Assembly (NCBI GenBank): GCA_937916405.1
Contig: CALFUF010000087.1
Location: forward strand, 1-10,350
Reading direction: 5' to 3'
Source: an uncultured Prevotella sp.
GTDB lineage: Bacteria > Bacteroidota > Bacteroidia > Bacteroidales > Bacteroidaceae
DNA length: 10,350 nt
The notes beneath the pieces are model-generated. The model worked only from the letters and a program-made list of their open reading frames with translations. It made no database searches and was not told the DNA's origin. Below, piece by piece: positions 8,349 to 10,350 of the stretch. The stretch's first letter is position 1. Every line of letters begins with the position of its first letter. Made by a program: the position numbers and the translations under genes.

Positions 8349-9968
8349 ATGAAACCCAAGATTTTCAATATCATCCTCGCTTGTCAGGTATGTTGCGGTT
8401 TTGCCGCAACCCTGACAGCCTGCAGCGACGACAAAGTCACTGGCGACCCCGCCAAGGACTGGGCAGGAACAACGCAGCGTTTCGTCCCCACTGACGAAAA
8501 GGGATTTTCAACCTATTATACTCCAGCCATTGGACGTGTCGGTGACCCCATGCCGTTCTACGACCAGAAAGCAGGCGACTTCAAGGTGCTCTATCTGCAG
8601 GAGTACGATAACAATATGGATAAGCGCTTCCACCCCATCTGGGGGGTTCAGACCACGGACGGATGCAACTACACATCCCTCGGCGAGATCATCCCCTTCG
8701 GCGACAACGACTATCAGCAAGATGCCGCCATCGGTACAGGTTGTGCCTACGAGAAGGACGGCATATACTATATCTATTACACCGGTCATAATGGCAACTG
8801 CCAGAACCGTGAGGTAGTGATGCGTGCCACTTCCACTGATTTCAAGACGTGGACAAAAGACAACCTCTGGGCGCTCAATGGTCCTGAGTTCGGTTACTCC
8901 GGTAATGACTTCCGCGACCCGCAGATATTCGTTGCCGACGATAACCTCTACCACATGGTCATCTCTACCTACCCCACGGGTGGCGGTGATCCCTGCTTCG
9001 CAGAGTTCAAATCGACCGACCTGAAGACGTGGGAGCACATAGGTCGCTTCAAGATGATATGGGACCGTATGTTAGAATGTCCCGACATCTTTAAGATGGG
9101 TAACTACTGGTATCTCGTCTACAGCGAGAGTGTGAGAACCAGTTGGAGCCGCAAGGTGAAGTATCTGATGGCAACCTCTTACGAGGACCTGAAGGATGCC
9201 TTTAACAGTGGTCCCAAATGGCCTGCCGACGGTCCCCTATGGCGTGAGGGTGCTCTTGACACCCGTGCGTTCTATGCCGGCAAGACAGCCTCCAACGGTA
9301 CCGACCGCTATATCTGGGGCTGGTCACCATTCCGCTCTGGTGCCGACATCGACGAGAAGAACATCAACGTTGGTGCTGGCGACGGCAACGAGCCTAACTG
9401 GTCGGGATCAATGGTATGCCACAAGGTGATCCAGCATGAGGACGGTACACTGTCGTTAGGTGCTGTGCCGGCGATGGCTGCCAAATACAGTCAGCAGCAG
9501 GAACTGAAGGTCATGGCGTCTAATGGTTACAACAACGGTCAACTCTCCGGTGATGATGCCTACGTGCTTTACAACCGCTTGGGTGCTCATAACCACATCT
9601 CGTTCAAGGTGACCACGTCTAACAACTGGGATAAGTTTGGCGTATCCTTCGTACGGGCGACTGACTCAAAGAAATATTATACCCTGGTTGTCAATCCTGA
9701 GAATGAGAACGACCGTAAGGTAAACTTCGAACAAGAGGGTGAGGAAGGCAAGGGCTTCATCGAGGGTGCCGACGGCTATGGGTTCTATCGTCCTGCCAAC
9801 AACGAGTACAACATCGACATCTATACCGACAACTCGGTACTCGTCATGTACATCAATGACGTTGTCTGTGACACCCAGCGTATATACGGTATCCAGAAGA
9901 ACTGCTGGAGTATCAACAACTACGGTGGCTCCATCACCGTGAGTGACGTGAAAGTCTCACAATATTGA
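8349..9968 (+). CDS. GH32-family fructan hydrolase lipoprotein with C-terminal beta-sandwich (DUF4975-like)
   Basis: This 539-residue protein has the lipobox LTAC with Cys25. Residues about 55-375 form a five-bladed beta-propeller of the GH32 type. Three acidic motifs fit the catalytic set: GDPMPFYD with D66 as likely nucleophile, FRDP with D190 as transition-state stabiliser, and ECPD with E243 as likely acid/base. The usual GH32 nucleophile motif WMNDPNG is absent and replaced by the VGDPMPF context, so this is a divergent subgroup. Repeated blade motifs TDFKTW (163-168) and TDLKTW (223-228) support the fold. Residues about 380-539 are a beta-rich C-terminal domain, which I associate with DUF4975. 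It is the last gene of the operon and the only carbohydrate-active enzyme in the window. Expected reaction: hydrolysis of fructosyl linkages in levan, inulin or sucrose-type oligosaccharides outside the cell. Exact linkage and endo/exo mode cannot be told. Confidence 0.85.
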   Translation: MKPKIFNIILACQVCCGFAATLTACSDDKVTGDPAKDWAGTTQRFVPTDEKGFSTYYTPAIGRVGDPMPFYDQKAGDFKVLYLQEYDNNMDKRFHPIWGVQTTDGCNYTSLGEIIPFGDNDYQQDAAIGTGCAYEKDGIYYIYYTGHNGNCQNREVVMRATSTDFKTWTKDNLWALNGPEFGYSGNDFRDPQIFVADDNLYHMVISTYPTGGGDPCFAEFKSTDLKTWEHIGRFKMIWDRMLECPDIFKMGNYWYLVYSESVRTSWSRKVKYLMATSYEDLKDAFNSGPKWPADGPLWREGALDTRAFYAGKTASNGTDRYIWGWSPFRSGADIDEKNINVGAGDGNEPNWSGSMVCHKVIQHEDGTLSLGAVPAMAAKYSQQQELKVMASNGYNNGQLSGDDAYVLYNRLGAHNHISFKVTTSNNWDKFGVSFVRATDSKKYYTLVVNPENENDRKVNFEQEGEEGKGFIEGADGYGFYRPANNEYNIDIYTDNSVLVMYINDVVCDTQRIYGIQKNCWSINNYGGSITVSDVKVSQY

Positions 9969-9995
9969 TAGTTATGGTTAGAAGTTAGTATATAG

Positions 9996-10053
9996 AGATT
10001 GTTTTCAGGAATCCTACTACTCCGCCCAAGCTCTCGAAAGGGAGTCTGGGCGG
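9996..10053 (+). repeat. Right copy of the shared 3' gene-end element
   Basis: AGATTGTTTTCAGGA, then ATCCTACTACTCCGCCCAAG, then a loop and TGGGCGG repeat the block order found at 155-219 before the regulator. The copy lies 28 bases after the GH32 stop. Similarity ends abruptly after GGGCGG: the left copy continues AGTTTTC, the right copy continues TTACATGG. Confidence 0.6.
10022..10053 (+). terminator. Hairpin at the end of the PUL operon, terminator-like but without a T-tract
   Basis: CCGCCCA (10022-10028) pairs with TGGGCGG (10047-10053). After one mismatch and a G-T wobble, CTCTC pairs with GGGAG around a GAAA tetraloop. The stem is strong, but what follows is TTACATGG rather than a T run, unlike the related terminator at 183-230. 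It may act as an mRNA 3'-end stabiliser, a damaged terminator, or terminate together with the palindrome right after it. Confidence 0.55.
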
Positions 10054-10081
10054 TTACATGGTTACAGTTGTAACCGTAACC
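10052..10081. repeat. GGTTACA-type nested palindrome, copy 1
   Basis: GGTTACA (10060-10066) and TGTAACC (10069-10075) are perfect inverted arms two bases apart. Outside them GGTTAC (10052-10057) and GTAACC (10076-10081) are a second inverted pair. The palindrome shares its first two bases with the stem of the preceding hairpin. Its compact symmetry fits a protein-binding site or interspersed palindromic repeat better than an RNA hairpin. Confidence 0.75.
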
Positions 10082-10176
10082 ACACAAGTGATGGAATTTT
10101 ATCTGACAAGAATCGTAATACATTGATTTTAAAACACTATTAGAGTTTACAGAAGCGGTTATTGTCTTTTGAGGGG
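10082..10176. other. AT-rich spacer without a recognisable gene
   Basis: This stretch between the two palindrome copies has no open frame with coding character, no TAnnTTTG promoter and no RNA gene that I can recognise. Together with the hairpin and repeats it makes up most of the gene-free 9969-10207 region. Confidence 0.5.
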
Positions 10177-10203
10177 ACATGGTTACAGTGTAACCGTGTA
10201 ACC
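10177..10203. repeat. GGTTACA-type palindrome, copy 2
   Basis: ACATGGTTACAG is identical to the start of the first copy (10056-10067). GGTTACA (10181-10187) and TGTAACC (10189-10195) are perfect arms one base apart, followed by another GTGTAACC (10196-10203). On the minus strand this reads as tandem GGTTACAC units with an 8-base period. Five T's follow at 10205-10209, so it could also work as a weak terminator. Confidence 0.75.
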
Positions 10204-10207
10204 GTTT

Positions 10208-10350
10208 TTGTGGTCCGACGGGTCTTTTTCGTCGTTGAAAGAGATGTCTTCGATCGAGGATGAAGATGCCTTGCGTAGGGGTATCCGATTACTGTTGATG
10301 GGGTATTAGTGCCGTCCTTCGAGGGAGTTAGAAGCATCCTTTCAACCGTT
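10208..10350 (+). pseudogene. Coding-like stretch that changes frame at a G run (possible gene fragment)
   Basis: From 10208 one frame reads through SSLKEMSSIEDEDALRRG and ends in TAG at 10307-10309. A second frame, open from 10279 to the window end, reads GYPITVDGVLVPSFEGV and beyond. The two join smoothly if one G is added to the GGGG run at 10278-10281, giving RRGYPITV. This could be a pseudogene, a sequencing error or the start of a frameshifted gene. Equally it could be non-coding repeat DNA that reads well by chance, since both open stretches are short. I cannot name a family. Confidence 0.25.

Noticed and set aside
8508..9038. 176-codon minus-strand open frame opposite the GH32 gene
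   Set aside because: It is antisense to conserved catalytic motifs and its translation is low-complexity Val/Ile/Thr-rich, as expected for a shadow frame.
9920..10180. 86-codon minus-strand open frame overlapping the GH32 end and intergenic repeats
   Set aside because: It spans the hairpin and first palindrome, has no promoter that I can see and shows no known motif.
10140..10337. 65-codon minus-strand open frame at the right edge
   Set aside because: It runs across the palindrome copy, is Thr/Lys/Arg-rich without any domain, and is antisense to the more coding-like + strand stretch. A repeat-derived spurious frame is more likely.

Overview
The window looks like a Bacteroidota chromosome, most probably a Prevotella-type gut or rumen species. 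The evidence is a SusC/SusD pair, promoters of the Bacteroidota TAnnTTTG type, AT-rich leaders without Shine-Dalgarno sequences, and several lipoprotein signals. It holds most of one compact polysaccharide utilization locus (PUL) that I read as fructan-directed (levan or inulin).

Layout: positions 1-119 are the last 39 codons of an unidentified gene, followed by a strong intrinsic terminator (183-230). Next is a membrane-spanning regulator (281-1861). It has a sugar-binding periplasmic domain like that of the fructose sensor BT1754, one transmembrane helix and an AraC-type DNA-binding domain, but no histidine kinase or receiver. A 142-base intergenic region follows, with a recognisable promoter and a dense set of inverted and direct repeats that are candidate operators. 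Then come four tightly spaced co-directional genes: a SusC-like TonB-dependent transporter (2004-5114), a SusD-like glycan-binding lipoprotein (5130-6872), a DUF4960-type lipoprotein in the SusE position (6920-8320) and a GH32-type lipoprotein (8349-9968). The gaps are 15, 47 and 28 bases, so they are probably one operon.

Proposed working model (inference): the GH32 enzyme and the DUF4960 protein act at the cell surface on a fructan, SusD captures oligosaccharides, SusC imports them, and released sugar (by family precedent fructose) is sensed by the regulator, which activates the operon directly. No fructokinase or inner-membrane sugar transporter lies inside the window; the cut-off upstream gene could be one but cannot be identified.

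The last 382 bases hold no clear intact gene. They contain a hairpin related to the terminator before the regulator but lacking a T-tract, two copies of a GGTTACA-type palindromic repeat 121 bases apart, and at the very end a coding-like stretch that changes frame at a G run. The most interesting items are the kinase-less sensor-regulator, the non-standard nucleophile region of the GH32 enzyme, the operator architecture, and the repeat-rich right edge.
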